A stretch of 34,011 bases of DNA from Candidatus Levybacteria bacterium RIFCSPLOWO2_12_FULL_41_12 (GTDB lineage Bacteria; Patescibacteriota; Microgenomatia; Levybacterales; UBA12049): the NCBI GenBank assembly GCA_001784155.1, contig MFPL01000002.1, positions 1 to 34,011 on the forward strand, given 5' to 3'. Shown here piece after piece: positions 8,732-17,138 of this stretch. Each line of letters begins with the position of its first letter. Position 1 is the first letter of the stretch. A program made the translations under genes and the position numbers. The notes under the pieces were generated by a model. It had not been told where the DNA came from, did not search any database, and saw only the letters and a program-made list of their open reading frames with translations.

Positions 8732-10753
8732 CTATTGAGTTCCCCAAATCTCAGAATTAGCATTCTCATAGATTTTATAGAGTCCTAAATCTTGTGGTAA
8801 GTAAAGAAGGCTTTCTATGTATCCTTCGTACTTGGAAAGGTAAACATAATCTATAGACTTTTCCTTAAGTATCTCACGGGACTTCTGACTATTTTTGGCT
8901 GTTACAAAGGAATAATCACTTACTGTCCTTTGACCACTCTTTTGTCCTACATAACTTTTAATTCCTGCCGCTGCGGCTGGCTTATTTGGAGTGGAAAATT
9001 TACACCTTAGACAATCCTTGTCATAAGTAAGGACATTGCCCTGAGGCAGTCTGGACAATACGCTTAAACCATCCATTTCAGTTTGGCTGACATAATAGCT
9101 AGTAGTCGCTCGCAAGAATAGATAAAGCAAAATAAAGGCTCCTACTATAACAGCAAGGGGCTTTCTATGTTTCCTCACGATTTTCTTGTTCTTGATTAAT
9201 ATAACCCCAAAGGAAAGTAAACTAATAGCTACAAGCGGAATATATTTATCTAGTCTTACTTTAAATACGAATGGAATATTTGGATAAAAACTATGGATTG
9301 TTGTTCCTTCCGGGGGAACTTTATAATTTTTGACAGGCTTTATTAATATTTTATCTTTATTCTTTTGAACTTCGATCATCTCCGAGTTCAATGACTCAAG
9401 CGAAATCGTCGAGACCGGCAAAACAATCTCTTCTTCATCCAAGAAAATCGTACCTTTTTCAAAAAAAATACTAAGCCTATCTGACTCCCTAGACAAAGAT
9501 AAAAAATTACCTAAATTGAGCTCTACGGTCGATTCTTTATCAATTACAAAATCTACTACATATGGTAAGTTAATGGATAGACCGAGCTGTTTATTCGGAG
9601 ATTTGTAAAAAGGTTCCATAAAGTTATTCTGATAAATCCGGAGATCAACAATTCTTGTCTTCCTGGAGGAAGAGTTGTAAACAAATCCTATTCTGTATGA
9701 ATTTCCCTGAATCCAAAAAGATCTACTGTCAGTACCTAGAAGGTCTTTCGATTCTATGACATGAAGGGGAGAAAGACGGGGAAATGTTTTTCTATACCAC
9801 TCGGAGAAGTCTTTCATTGTCGCGATCCGAACACCTTTTTGCTGATACTCAGATACTAGATCTAGATGTCTTGCGTAAGCGCCAACATACGTTTCGGGAG
9901 AATAGTCAGCTTCAGAACCTATCGTTAAATGTGCGAAGTCATTGTAATCTTTTCTAACAGAATACAATTCTATAAGGTTATCCAGGTAAGCTGCAGACTG
10001 ACCAGCCACATGATAGTCCTGCGAGCTATAAAGGCTTGCTTGACGATCATTAGGACTTGCGTAGCCATTTAAAGGGTCTCTCGCAGCCCAGCGAAACGTA
10101 ACGATGTCAATCTTCCTTGATATGTCATTCGATGGAATGCCGGCATGAAGGGCACTCGGATAAAATGGCGTGGACCATGGCGTTCCCCAGACTGAATAAC
10201 CATCCAAATCATACTGATCGGAAATTCCCAATACACCTGTAATCTTATATCTGTCTTTCATGTAGGATAACGAGTAAGAATCTACCCACCACGCTCCGAC
10301 TGATTTGGGATAATATCCAAAGTTTTTCTTAAACTCTGAAAATACTCTATCAATTAGTTTTCGTCTGTCATCTTGAGAATATCCGGTCAGAAAAACGGAG
10401 GTAGCTCTTTGCCATCCGTCTGTTTTGTTATAAAGGACTCCTGAGTTTTTAGAAAAGTTTTCAGTAACTTCTAGAAAAATTCCTAATTCCTGTTTTTCAT
10501 TCATTGCGGACACTATTTCACCCACTGAACTGTCCATGACGGCGTCAAATGTTAAAAGCCAGGTCGCAGACATATCTCTTTTTCTAATTTCACCGTACTC
10601 TGCCATTAAGCTTTTAGCCGGGTTTTCCGTATAAGACGAAATTCTTACAGGATTTACGATTGTGATAAAGGAATTGACATTTTCTTTAGCATTGGCGTTT
10701 CCAGCTAAGAAAATAAACCACAATGTAATTAGTAATAACCTGAGGAGACGCAT
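8732..10753 (-). CDS. Secreted, membrane-anchored (beta/alpha)-barrel protein of deacetylase/GH superfamily type
   Basis: A 673-residue envelope protein. A signal peptide (1-24, ending GNANA) is followed by a barrel-like domain (about 30-330) with MSATWLLTFDAVMD, KNFGYYPKSVGAWWVDSYSL and KITGVLGISDQYDLDGY. This layout recalls the glycoside hydrolase/deacetylase barrel superfamily. The NodB Asp and H-x3-H metal ligands are not visible: the motif-1 strand reads FITIVNPVRI and the next ELGIFLEVTENFS. After a beta-rich region come two membrane helices (about 500-520 and 529-547) and a C-terminal outer domain (548-673) with CLRC (581-584) and DYVYLSKYEGYIESLL, similar in style to the caps of polytopic transferases nearby. 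ATG 10753 is preferred; TTG 10756 is an in-frame alternative. It may trim or bind the exported glycan. No family name is assigned with certainty. Confidence 0.7.
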   Translation of the reverse strand: MRLLRLLLITLWFIFLAGNANAKENVNSFITIVNPVRISSYTENPAKSLMAEYGEIRKRDMSATWLLTFDAVMDSSVGEIVSAMNEKQELGIFLEVTENFSKNSGVLYNKTDGWQRATSVFLTGYSQDDRRKLIDRVFSEFKKNFGYYPKSVGAWWVDSYSLSYMKDRYKITGVLGISDQYDLDGYSVWGTPWSTPFYPSALHAGIPSNDISRKIDIVTFRWAARDPLNGYASPNDRQASLYSSQDYHVAGQSAAYLDNLIELYSVRKDYNDFAHLTIGSEADYSPETYVGAYARHLDLVSEYQQKGVRIATMKDFSEWYRKTFPRLSPLHVIESKDLLGTDSRSFWIQGNSYRIGFVYNSSSRKTRIVDLRIYQNNFMEPFYKSPNKQLGLSINLPYVVDFVIDKESTVELNLGNFLSLSRESDRLSIFFEKGTIFLDEEEIVLPVSTISLESLNSEMIEVQKNKDKILIKPVKNYKVPPEGTTIHSFYPNIPFVFKVRLDKYIPLVAISLLSFGVILIKNKKIVRKHRKPLAVIVGAFILLYLFLRATTSYYVSQTEMDGLSVLSRLPQGNVLTYDKDCLRCKFSTPNKPAAAAGIKSYVGQKSGQRTVSDYSFVTAKNSQKSREILKEKSIDYVYLSKYEGYIESLLYLPQDLGLYKIYENANSEIWGTQ

Positions 10754-10786
10754 CAAAGACTAATTATATCAAAAGCGACTTTTTGG
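10754..10786 (-). promoter_or_regulatory. Extended -10 promoter, predicted leaderless start
   Basis: The 33-base gap before the barrel-protein gene contains, on the minus strand, TGATATAAT (plus positions 10763-10771), a perfect TGn extended -10 element. Only nine bases separate its 3' end from ATG 10753 and six from the in-frame TTG at 10756. A transcript would therefore start at or just before the start codon, leaving no room for a ribosome-binding site. It would give this gene expression separate from run B upstream. Inferred from sequence only. Confidence 0.55.
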
Positions 10787-12436
10787 TTAAGGTGCATATT
10801 TAAGGAGTTGAAAAGCATCAGATCCATCGTTCCACTTAATCGTTTCGATGAGTCTTGCATTCTTTTTAGGCAACGGGCATGTGCCTCTATTTACATACAG
10901 CACTCCCGACTTTGGCTTAATATATTGTGGATTATCTGCGGGATCGGCGAAAGGACAGTCAAGAGAAGTAAAACTATACTTACCAAAACCATTTCCTTCT
11001 ATCAAGTCTCCCGGAGAACCCTCAGCCTGATATTTTACCGGGTCGTACTTACTGTAAAACAGAAAATAAATATATGGACTTGCGTGTGTTTTTGTAATTA
11101 AGAATTTTTGATAATTTTGATCTTGCCTTTGCAGGTTTTCGGCCAAAGCCTTGTAGGCATATCCTCTATACCACGGCCTATGAACAGGCTGGTGAACAAA
11201 AAGCTGATGTAAAAAATAGATGATATTAAAAATTAAAAATATCCCTGTTAAAGGAAGTGCATATTTGAGAACCCTTCTTTTTTTAATCTCGGTAAAAACC
11301 TCTAGCGCGCCGAATGCCACGACCATTTCAATAAAGAATACTAGAAGAAAAAATCTGTGAACATTTGGTGATTCATCAACTGCCAACGCTAACCCGAGAG
11401 GAAGAAGGACTATAGATCCAAGAACAAAAACCCCCCACTTCTCCCTTCTTCTAATTATCAGAAACGCTCCAGCTAGGAATAAAGGAAGTTCAATAAGATA
11501 AAATAAGCCGCTTGACGGAACAATTTCTCGATCCGGTTGTCCTCCTTTAAGAAAAAGGAAGTCGAAGCTGAAATAGTCAAAATAATTTTTAGCAAAAAAT
11601 AATGAGTAGTCCATCGGCTTATTATGAAAGAATCTGGCTGTTAAAGCTGATGAGAGACCATCTTCTCTTATTTTCTCTTCCAAAACCAGCTTCACGGTGG
11701 GAGTATTAAAGACACTTAACTGTCGGAATCTGCTACCTGATTGACCGAAATAAAGAAAAATGTCTAAAGCGAATATGAGAAGGAAAACGGGAACAAAAAG
11801 ATACCTTTTATCCTTTAGAAGACTTTTTCCGTAGAACAGCAATAAAACAAAAATCGTTATTGGCAAAAAAATCCTGGGAGAAGGATAGGTAAAAAAACTT
11901 GCAGTCCAAAACAGTAGCGTAAATATTAAAAAAAAGCTATTTTTTTTCTCGACCCACAAAAGAAATAAATAAAGACCAGTCAATATAAAAACCACAGATA
12001 CTAATGGATCACTTTGAACTCGGGACAGCAGGATCGATAACGGATTAATCGCACAGAAAGCTGCCGTCAAAATAGCAATCTTTTTGTTTTTCGTTAACTG
12101 TAGGGACAACAAATAAGAAATGCCAACAAATATAACTCCAAGTATAGCTGTAGGAGCGCGAACAGCAAATTCATTAAGCCCTAGAAGCTTAATGAACGGA
12201 ATTGTTAAATATGCATACACTGCGCCCTTATAATCCCTAAATGATTCAAGGATTAAGGGAAAAGATACACCATATTCGTCTTTACCTGTCTCGAGTAACG
12301 AATAGGCATTATAACCAAAGGCAGCTTCGTCAGAATGAAATCCGCTTGGAATTCTATCGAGCCCATAGAATCTTAAACCAAATGCCAAAAGCAGGATTAA
12401 AACAAAAAGTAAATTTATTTTCTTAATTCTTACCAT
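10787..12436 (-). CDS. GT39-type polytopic glycosyltransferase, fourth paralogue
   Basis: A 549-residue ArnT/PMT-like GT-C enzyme and last gene of run B. Motifs: FHSDEAAFGYNAYS (D36, E37), SFRDYKGAVYAYL (K70) and NPLSILLSRVQSDPLV, where the second acidic residue is Asp instead of the Glu of the other copies. The C-terminal domain (about 420-549) has RPWYRGYAYKALAENLQ and YIYFLFYSKYDPVKYQ, matching the three tandem copies at 2187-7136. It carries two extra cysteines (DCPFAD and GTCPLP) that could pair. ATG 12436 overlaps the upstream gene by 14 bases; AGGAG lies about 13 bases before it, somewhat far. It sits about 3.6 kb from its relatives, separated by the barrel gene and the plus-strand GT39-like gene. 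Confidence 0.85.
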   Translation of the reverse strand: MVRIKKINLLFVLILLLAFGLRFYGLDRIPSGFHSDEAAFGYNAYSLLETGKDEYGVSFPLILESFRDYKGAVYAYLTIPFIKLLGLNEFAVRAPTAILGVIFVGISYLLSLQLTKNKKIAILTAAFCAINPLSILLSRVQSDPLVSVVFILTGLYLFLLWVEKKNSFFLIFTLLFWTASFFTYPSPRIFLPITIFVLLLFYGKSLLKDKRYLFVPVFLLIFALDIFLYFGQSGSRFRQLSVFNTPTVKLVLEEKIREDGLSSALTARFFHNKPMDYSLFFAKNYFDYFSFDFLFLKGGQPDREIVPSSGLFYLIELPLFLAGAFLIIRRREKWGVFVLGSIVLLPLGLALAVDESPNVHRFFLLVFFIEMVVAFGALEVFTEIKKRRVLKYALPLTGIFLIFNIIYFLHQLFVHQPVHRPWYRGYAYKALAENLQRQDQNYQKFLITKTHASPYIYFLFYSKYDPVKYQAEGSPGDLIEGNGFGKYSFTSLDCPFADPADNPQYIKPKSGVLYVNRGTCPLPKKNARLIETIKWNDGSDAFQLLKYAP

Positions 12437-14420
12437 ATTTATTTAAGTACTCCTGAGCTTTATTTTTGTCAACTGTCATTATCTTAATATCTTTATTTAA
12501 AAACACAGTTTTTAAGTATTTAGCTGAGTCCGTGCTATAGAGATTAGTAGCTGGATTGGTATATAGATATCCGATACCGTACTTCAGAAGTTGAGCGCTT
12601 GCAGAAGAAGCATCATTACCGTTAAAAACGGTATCTCTTACCTTAAGGCGGGTAGAGAAATCTATTCCGTGTGCCTCCAGCTCATCATGCTGACCCGACA
12701 AGAACATTTTTTTATCTGATAGAAAGCTTATGTACGGAGACTGAATATCCATAAGAATTTTTGGATCCACAAGCACCAATGAATCATCCTTCTGCTTCAA
12801 CAAAAAATCTAAGCCCTTCAGTTCGTCTTTTGATATATAAAACCCAGCGCCAGAAGAAATGTTTGATATGTTTTTATAAGCCTGATAAATGCTACGCGGA
12901 ATAGTTAATGAAACCACCAACAGTATTATTAACACCTTTACTGTAAGGCTTCTGTCTCTTAACCAATAGTAACAAGCAAAGGCAGAGTATATTGATCCTA
13001 CAATAAATATGGAGACCAAAAAATTAAAAGTATTAGATCCTCCCGTAGATTGACTGAAAAATAAACCAGGAACTAAGCTTACTAAAATCCCCGCGATTAA
13101 TAGAATATTTATTTCTCTAGGGATAAGAGAAAGAGACTTCCTGTTTTGAAGTAAACCTACCAGCTTGGTTCCAAATATTGCGAAGATAAAAACAGAAGCC
13201 AAGATCAGCTCGTATTGAATCATCCTTGGCCAATTGTGATGCTGGACATATATTAGTCTCGCATACTCTAGCCTATTTAGATCACCTAAATATCCTTGCA
13301 AAATGAAATTTTCAAATCTCCAAAAACCCGTATAGTAAAGTCCGCCCGCCTGACTGTTTACGGGAAAATATATAAATGCTGAAAGTAAAAAAGTCACAAG
13401 GATTGGCACAAGCAAATCAAATTTCCTTTTTAACAAAAAGACCACCGCGAGAACGGCTAGGCCCGAGAGCACAAAAATTCCCACATATACCTTAAACCCG
13501 ACTATTGTCGCGGCAACAACAGCCATTAGTAGGCCTAGGAATTTGTTTTTTCTTTTTATCCAAAGATAGAAAAGAGACATGAAGGTGAAAAAGACAACTA
13601 TGGCTAAAGCCCTGGGTATGTTTTCAAGGAACTGCTGTCCGCTCTCCAAGGGATTCATTGCAAAAAAATCTTGACCCCTATATAAAGCAATTAAAACCCA
13701 TATGAGATCGCCGCCAAAATATAAAAAGAGGGCCAGCCAGCGCGCAAAGGCCTTTTTAAAACCTACGATTTGACCAAAAATAACGGCAGATAATCCCAAA
13801 AACAATGAGATAAAAACTGTCATATATTGATAACTCGTCGCTATGACAGGGAGATGGAATACCCTCACAAGCTCTCCTGCGATTATACTCCCCCAGTAAT
13901 GGTAGTTTTGAATAGGTGTCGCAAACATTCCGGGCTCGAGTGGAGGAAAATTGTTTACAATTTCGTTTGTATACGAAATCATAAGAATATTGTCTGCTAT
14001 GTTCCCACAGCAAAAATAAAGACCCTTTGTCGTTAAAACTCCTGTAAGCCATACCGAAGTTAGTTGAATGAAAACGCCCAAAACAATAATAAGCGTTAGT
14101 ATCCAATCTGTGTTTTTTAAGATTTTGAAGGGTTCAAATCTTTTATACTGCTTATATGAGGGCACTACCTTTTTAAGCCACAGAAAAAGGAACAATAATA
14201 AATAAATGTAGGATAACCACCTAATATTTAAATAGCCAAAAACAAAACCTTGCCAGCCCCATAAAACCATTCCCAGAATAAAGCTTAAGACTATTTCCTG
14301 AAGCTTTGCAAGTTTTAATTTTGAGATAAAGTAAACTCCCGGAAGATAAAATGCCAAAAGGATTGCGACTAAAAAATATACTCCGTCAAGCCAGAAAAAG
14401 ATATCCGTTAAGGTAATCAT
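12423..14420 (-). CDS. Large polytopic membrane protein, probable GT-C fold
   Basis: A 665-residue protein with about 13-15 hydrophobic segments and a soluble C-terminal domain (about 540-665). The first long outer loop contains KGLYFCCGNIADNILMISYT (D143) and then IQNYHYWGSIIAGEL (about 170-184). An acidic residue in that loop followed by a YHYWG-like motif suggests a GT-C-type sugar transferase, but I cannot place it in a named family. The C-terminal domain (DELKGLDFLLKQKDDSLVLV ... YGIGYLYTN) resembles the nucleotide-binding-like cap seen at the ends of other polytopic transferases. The CC pair is unusual here. It overlaps the GT87-like gene by four bases (ATGA) and the next gene by 14, so it is cotranslated within run B. 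Function unproven. Confidence 0.65.
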   Translation of the reverse strand: MITLTDIFFWLDGVYFLVAILLAFYLPGVYFISKLKLAKLQEIVLSFILGMVLWGWQGFVFGYLNIRWLSYIYLLLFLFLWLKKVVPSYKQYKRFEPFKILKNTDWILTLIIVLGVFIQLTSVWLTGVLTTKGLYFCCGNIADNILMISYTNEIVNNFPPLEPGMFATPIQNYHYWGSIIAGELVRVFHLPVIATSYQYMTVFISLFLGLSAVIFGQIVGFKKAFARWLALFLYFGGDLIWVLIALYRGQDFFAMNPLESGQQFLENIPRALAIVVFFTFMSLFYLWIKRKNKFLGLLMAVVAATIVGFKVYVGIFVLSGLAVLAVVFLLKRKFDLLVPILVTFLLSAFIYFPVNSQAGGLYYTGFWRFENFILQGYLGDLNRLEYARLIYVQHHNWPRMIQYELILASVFIFAIFGTKLVGLLQNRKSLSLIPREINILLIAGILVSLVPGLFFSQSTGGSNTFNFLVSIFIVGSIYSAFACYYWLRDRSLTVKVLIILLVVSLTIPRSIYQAYKNISNISSGAGFYISKDELKGLDFLLKQKDDSLVLVDPKILMDIQSPYISFLSDKKMFLSGQHDELEAHGIDFSTRLKVRDTVFNGNDASSASAQLLKYGIGYLYTNPATNLYSTDSAKYLKTVFLNKDIKIMTVDKNKAQEYLNKYGKN

Positions 14421-15643
14421 TGCTCCTTATCCGGCCAGAAATAGGCTGTGGTAAAAATAAGGCTTAAGAATGCAATATGACTGTTGTTAAAGTATCTTGA
14501 AAGATACCAATAAACAAATAGAAATATTCCATATGTAAGGACTAAATTTTTCACCGAGTGATTTTTCTTAAGGTATTTTATAAGGAGGAGTAACAAGGGG
14601 ATGCCAACCAAAGCCTGAATAACTATGAATGGAAACTGACCTTTTAGGTCCTGTATTATCCCAAACTCATTGAGAAGCATGCCAAATCCATAACCCGATA
14701 TGGGGTAGCTATGAGACGTGTTACCAGAAAGATAAAAAATAGTACTGTCCAGAAATGCCTTTGGATCCCAAAGGAAAAATGGCAAAACAAGTATCAGAAA
14801 AATCCCGGAAAAAATGGCTAAGGATTTGTAAAATACCCCTTTGTCCTTATTAAGAAACCATAAGTATGCGAGGTATAAGGGGAAAAGGGGCCAGACAGAC
14901 TGTTTTACTGCAAAAGATGCTCCGATAAGGGCTGCGGACAGAAAAAGTCTTTTCTTATGAAGAAAGTAAAGACCAGAAATAAGAAAACCAAACATAAAAA
15001 AATCAGACCTTCCTTCGAGCGCATAAATTATCATGAGAGGATTAAATGCGAGCAGGAGGACAAACGATCTTCTTCTTTCTCCATCCTTAAGAAGTCTAAA
15101 AGCAACTGCCAGAGACACGAAGAAAAGAAATAAGAGGGGGAATCTTCCGTCAAAGTATCCAAGAATTGACCCCGATACGACGGAGAAAGGCAGGGCAAAA
15201 ACTAAATACAGGGGCTGCATGACAAAGTGGTAAAGCGCGGGATTTACTTCGGTATCCGAATAGTGCCATTGCTCAAGAGGCGTCCCGAAATAATCTTCGG
15301 CGTATGGATTCTTCCCATCAATAAGATATCTTAGTGCGATTTCCTGCTGAACAAGTATATCGTGAGCCTGATATGTTGGGTGAGTCTGATGCCTAACTAT
15401 AATTGAAGAGCCAAAACTAGATAATATTACAGTTATTACCAGAGCCCACATACCAATATTCTTCATACTTTCGTAGAGTTTTTCTCTTATTTTTAGAACA
15501 TCTAATAGTATGTAAACAAGAAAGCCTATGAATATTAATGAAAAAAGCCAAAAAGGAGTTTCAGTAGGGGAAATTCTAACTGTCATTATGAAGGGGACGA
15601 TAAGAACGAAGGCCAATACCGAATCAAGCCTTATTTTTCCCAT
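14417..15643 (-). CDS. GT87-like polytopic mannosyltransferase-type protein
   Basis: A 408-residue membrane protein with about ten hydrophobic segments. The first outer loop has AHDILVQQEIALRYLIDGKN followed by PYAEDY (D95, G110-x-N-P-Y). A later core reads GRSDFFMFGFLISGLYFL and ASFAVKQSVWPLFPLYL. These match the layout of GT87 (DUF2029-type) enzymes, which use polyprenyl-phosphate mannose or related donors on the outer membrane face. The open frame reaches 15697, but the 18 upstream residues would overlap the previous gene by 53 bases and are polar. ATG 15643 follows the upstream TAA after one base and gives a normal first helix. There is no Shine-Dalgarno site, so reinitiation from the upstream gene is likely. 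Sugar specificity is unknown. Confidence 0.7.
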   Translation of the reverse strand: MGKIRLDSVLAFVLIVPFIMTVRISPTETPFWLFSLIFIGFLVYILLDVLKIREKLYESMKNIGMWALVITVILSSFGSSIIVRHQTHPTYQAHDILVQQEIALRYLIDGKNPYAEDYFGTPLEQWHYSDTEVNPALYHFVMQPLYLVFALPFSVVSGSILGYFDGRFPLLFLFFVSLAVAFRLLKDGERRRSFVLLLAFNPLMIIYALEGRSDFFMFGFLISGLYFLHKKRLFLSAALIGASFAVKQSVWPLFPLYLAYLWFLNKDKGVFYKSLAIFSGIFLILVLPFFLWDPKAFLDSTIFYLSGNTSHSYPISGYGFGMLLNEFGIIQDLKGQFPFIVIQALVGIPLLLLLIKYLKKNHSVKNLVLTYGIFLFVYWYLSRYFNNSHIAFLSLIFTTAYFWPDKEQ

Positions 15644-15644
15644 T

Positions 15645-17132
15645 TTATTTAGTATACCACTCCTCTGTAACAGTATATATTTGTCTTGGATTAACATTGA
15701 CCCACTCTGAGTTCTTAAGTTCGGAAGCCCTTGAACTACTTAAGTCTAGCATTCTAAGCCCTGGGACTTCACCGTATATCGAAGGGTAAAGCATTGTCGC
15801 AGATTCTGTCCCATAGACTACGCCCACCCCCATTCCTTCCTCATCTATTAAGTTTTTCGAATCCAAAAAAAGAGAAAGAATTAAATTTTTATCAGCCACC
15901 TCGTATCTATGTGCATATACCGAGAATTTCTGGTTGGGGTATTTATCAGTAAGTAATTTTAAATAAACTGAGCCTTCATCAGCCGCCATATTTGTCTTAT
16001 TGTAATTTATCTCATCAATATCTTTAAGAAGGCTAAATACAACGATTAGCGTAAAAAGGCTGAAGCCTATTATTCTATTCCTTTTATATAATAATAAAAT
16101 CACCCAACCCGTAAGGAGAAAAACAAATGGATGAAGAAAAACTACATAACTATCATAAAGCGGAGTTCTCACGTATCGGAGAAGAGTCACCATACCAATA
16201 AAGCTGGTTATTATTATCTGCCATTCTTTGTTAATCTCTCTTTTAAAAAACTTATAGATAGTAGTTAGGGCAAGAGCTGAGATTATTAAGTATCCTAGAA
16301 TACTTTTCCCACCTACTATGTGAGTCCATGCATTTGGCCAAAAAATCCCAGCATAAGTTCTCCAGTTTCTTCCCAAAACGTCTAGAGAAATCTTGTATTG
16401 GTCATGAAGATAGTATTGAATCATGGATCTTGAATTGACAAAGTTATTTTTAATATCAAACAAAAGAAGAGGAATCATTGGAATAAATAAGCCAGTTAAA
16501 GTACTAAGTATCCCCCGCATACCCACCCTACCCAAGATTAACGTCGATATGACTAAAGCCAAAAGCGCAACTCCCTGAAGATGAAAACTTATTGCTAAAG
16601 ACACTGCAAATCCCATGATAAACAGGAATATTATTTTCTCTGTCTTTACATATTTGACCATTCCCCAAATTGCAATTAAAGAAATTAAAGCTAGCGGGGA
16701 TTGATTTGTCAGACTAACGGACTGGGCTATTTGCGCTGTTGATATAAGAGACAAAATTCCTAAAAGAATTCCAAACTTTTTACTAATCAATTCTTTTCCT
16801 AAAAGAATTATGATAAGTACAAAGAGTAGGTACGTTGTAGTTAAAAATATCCAAGGAGTCATAACTGAGCCTTGATACGGGATAACACCAAGCATGACGA
16901 ACCAGTACCATTCACCGCCGGTCTGCATGGGTCCCGCTGAAGAAAACGGACCCACGAGTGGAAGTGCGCCTGCATCCAAAGCATATCTTGCTACGAGAGC
17001 GGAGTATGCCTGATCATAAGCAAGCCCCCATCTGTTTTCGTAATTATAAAAACGCAGTACTGCTGAAAAAAGGAGAATAGACGCAATAGCAATAATAAAC
17101 CAGTTCTTTATAATAAATTCTTTTGAAATCAT
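15645..17132 (-). CDS. GT39-like polytopic protein with altered acidic motif
   Basis: A 495-residue membrane protein with about 11 hydrophobic segments and a short C-terminal soluble part (about 385-495). It has the GT39 outline, but the first-loop pair is YDQA (D40, Q41) instead of DE, and the second motif reads STAQIAQSVSLTNQSPLALI with no acidic residue where the relatives have Glu or Asp. The loop after it (SSAGPMQTGGEWYWFVM) replaces DYKP. Asp40 is kept, so activity is possible, but with different donor handling. The C-terminal domain contains YPNQKFSVYAHRYEVAD. It starts at ATG 17132, six bases after the upstream stop, with AGGT before it, and ends one base before the GT87-like gene. 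It could be an altered transferase or a non-catalytic partner. Confidence 0.65.
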   Translation of the reverse strand: MISKEFIIKNWFIIAIASILLFSAVLRFYNYENRWGLAYDQAYSALVARYALDAGALPLVGPFSSAGPMQTGGEWYWFVMLGVIPYQGSVMTPWIFLTTTYLLFVLIIILLGKELISKKFGILLGILSLISTAQIAQSVSLTNQSPLALISLIAIWGMVKYVKTEKIIFLFIMGFAVSLAISFHLQGVALLALVISTLILGRVGMRGILSTLTGLFIPMIPLLLFDIKNNFVNSRSMIQYYLHDQYKISLDVLGRNWRTYAGIFWPNAWTHIVGGKSILGYLIISALALTTIYKFFKREINKEWQIIITSFIGMVTLLRYVRTPLYDSYVVFLHPFVFLLTGWVILLLYKRNRIIGFSLFTLIVVFSLLKDIDEINYNKTNMAADEGSVYLKLLTDKYPNQKFSVYAHRYEVADKNLILSLFLDSKNLIDEEGMGVGVVYGTESATMLYPSIYGEVPGLRMLDLSSSRASELKNSEWVNVNPRQIYTVTEEWYTK

Positions 17133-17138
17133 GGAGAC

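Noticed and set aside
13756-14106. Minus-strand 116-residue frame inside the 665-residue membrane protein
   Set aside because: It is an alternate frame of a continuous membrane-protein gene; no start signal and no family pattern.
15644-15697. Eighteen-residue extension of the GT87-like gene
   Set aside because: It overlaps the upstream gene by 53 bases, whereas ATG 15643 follows that gene's stop after one base.
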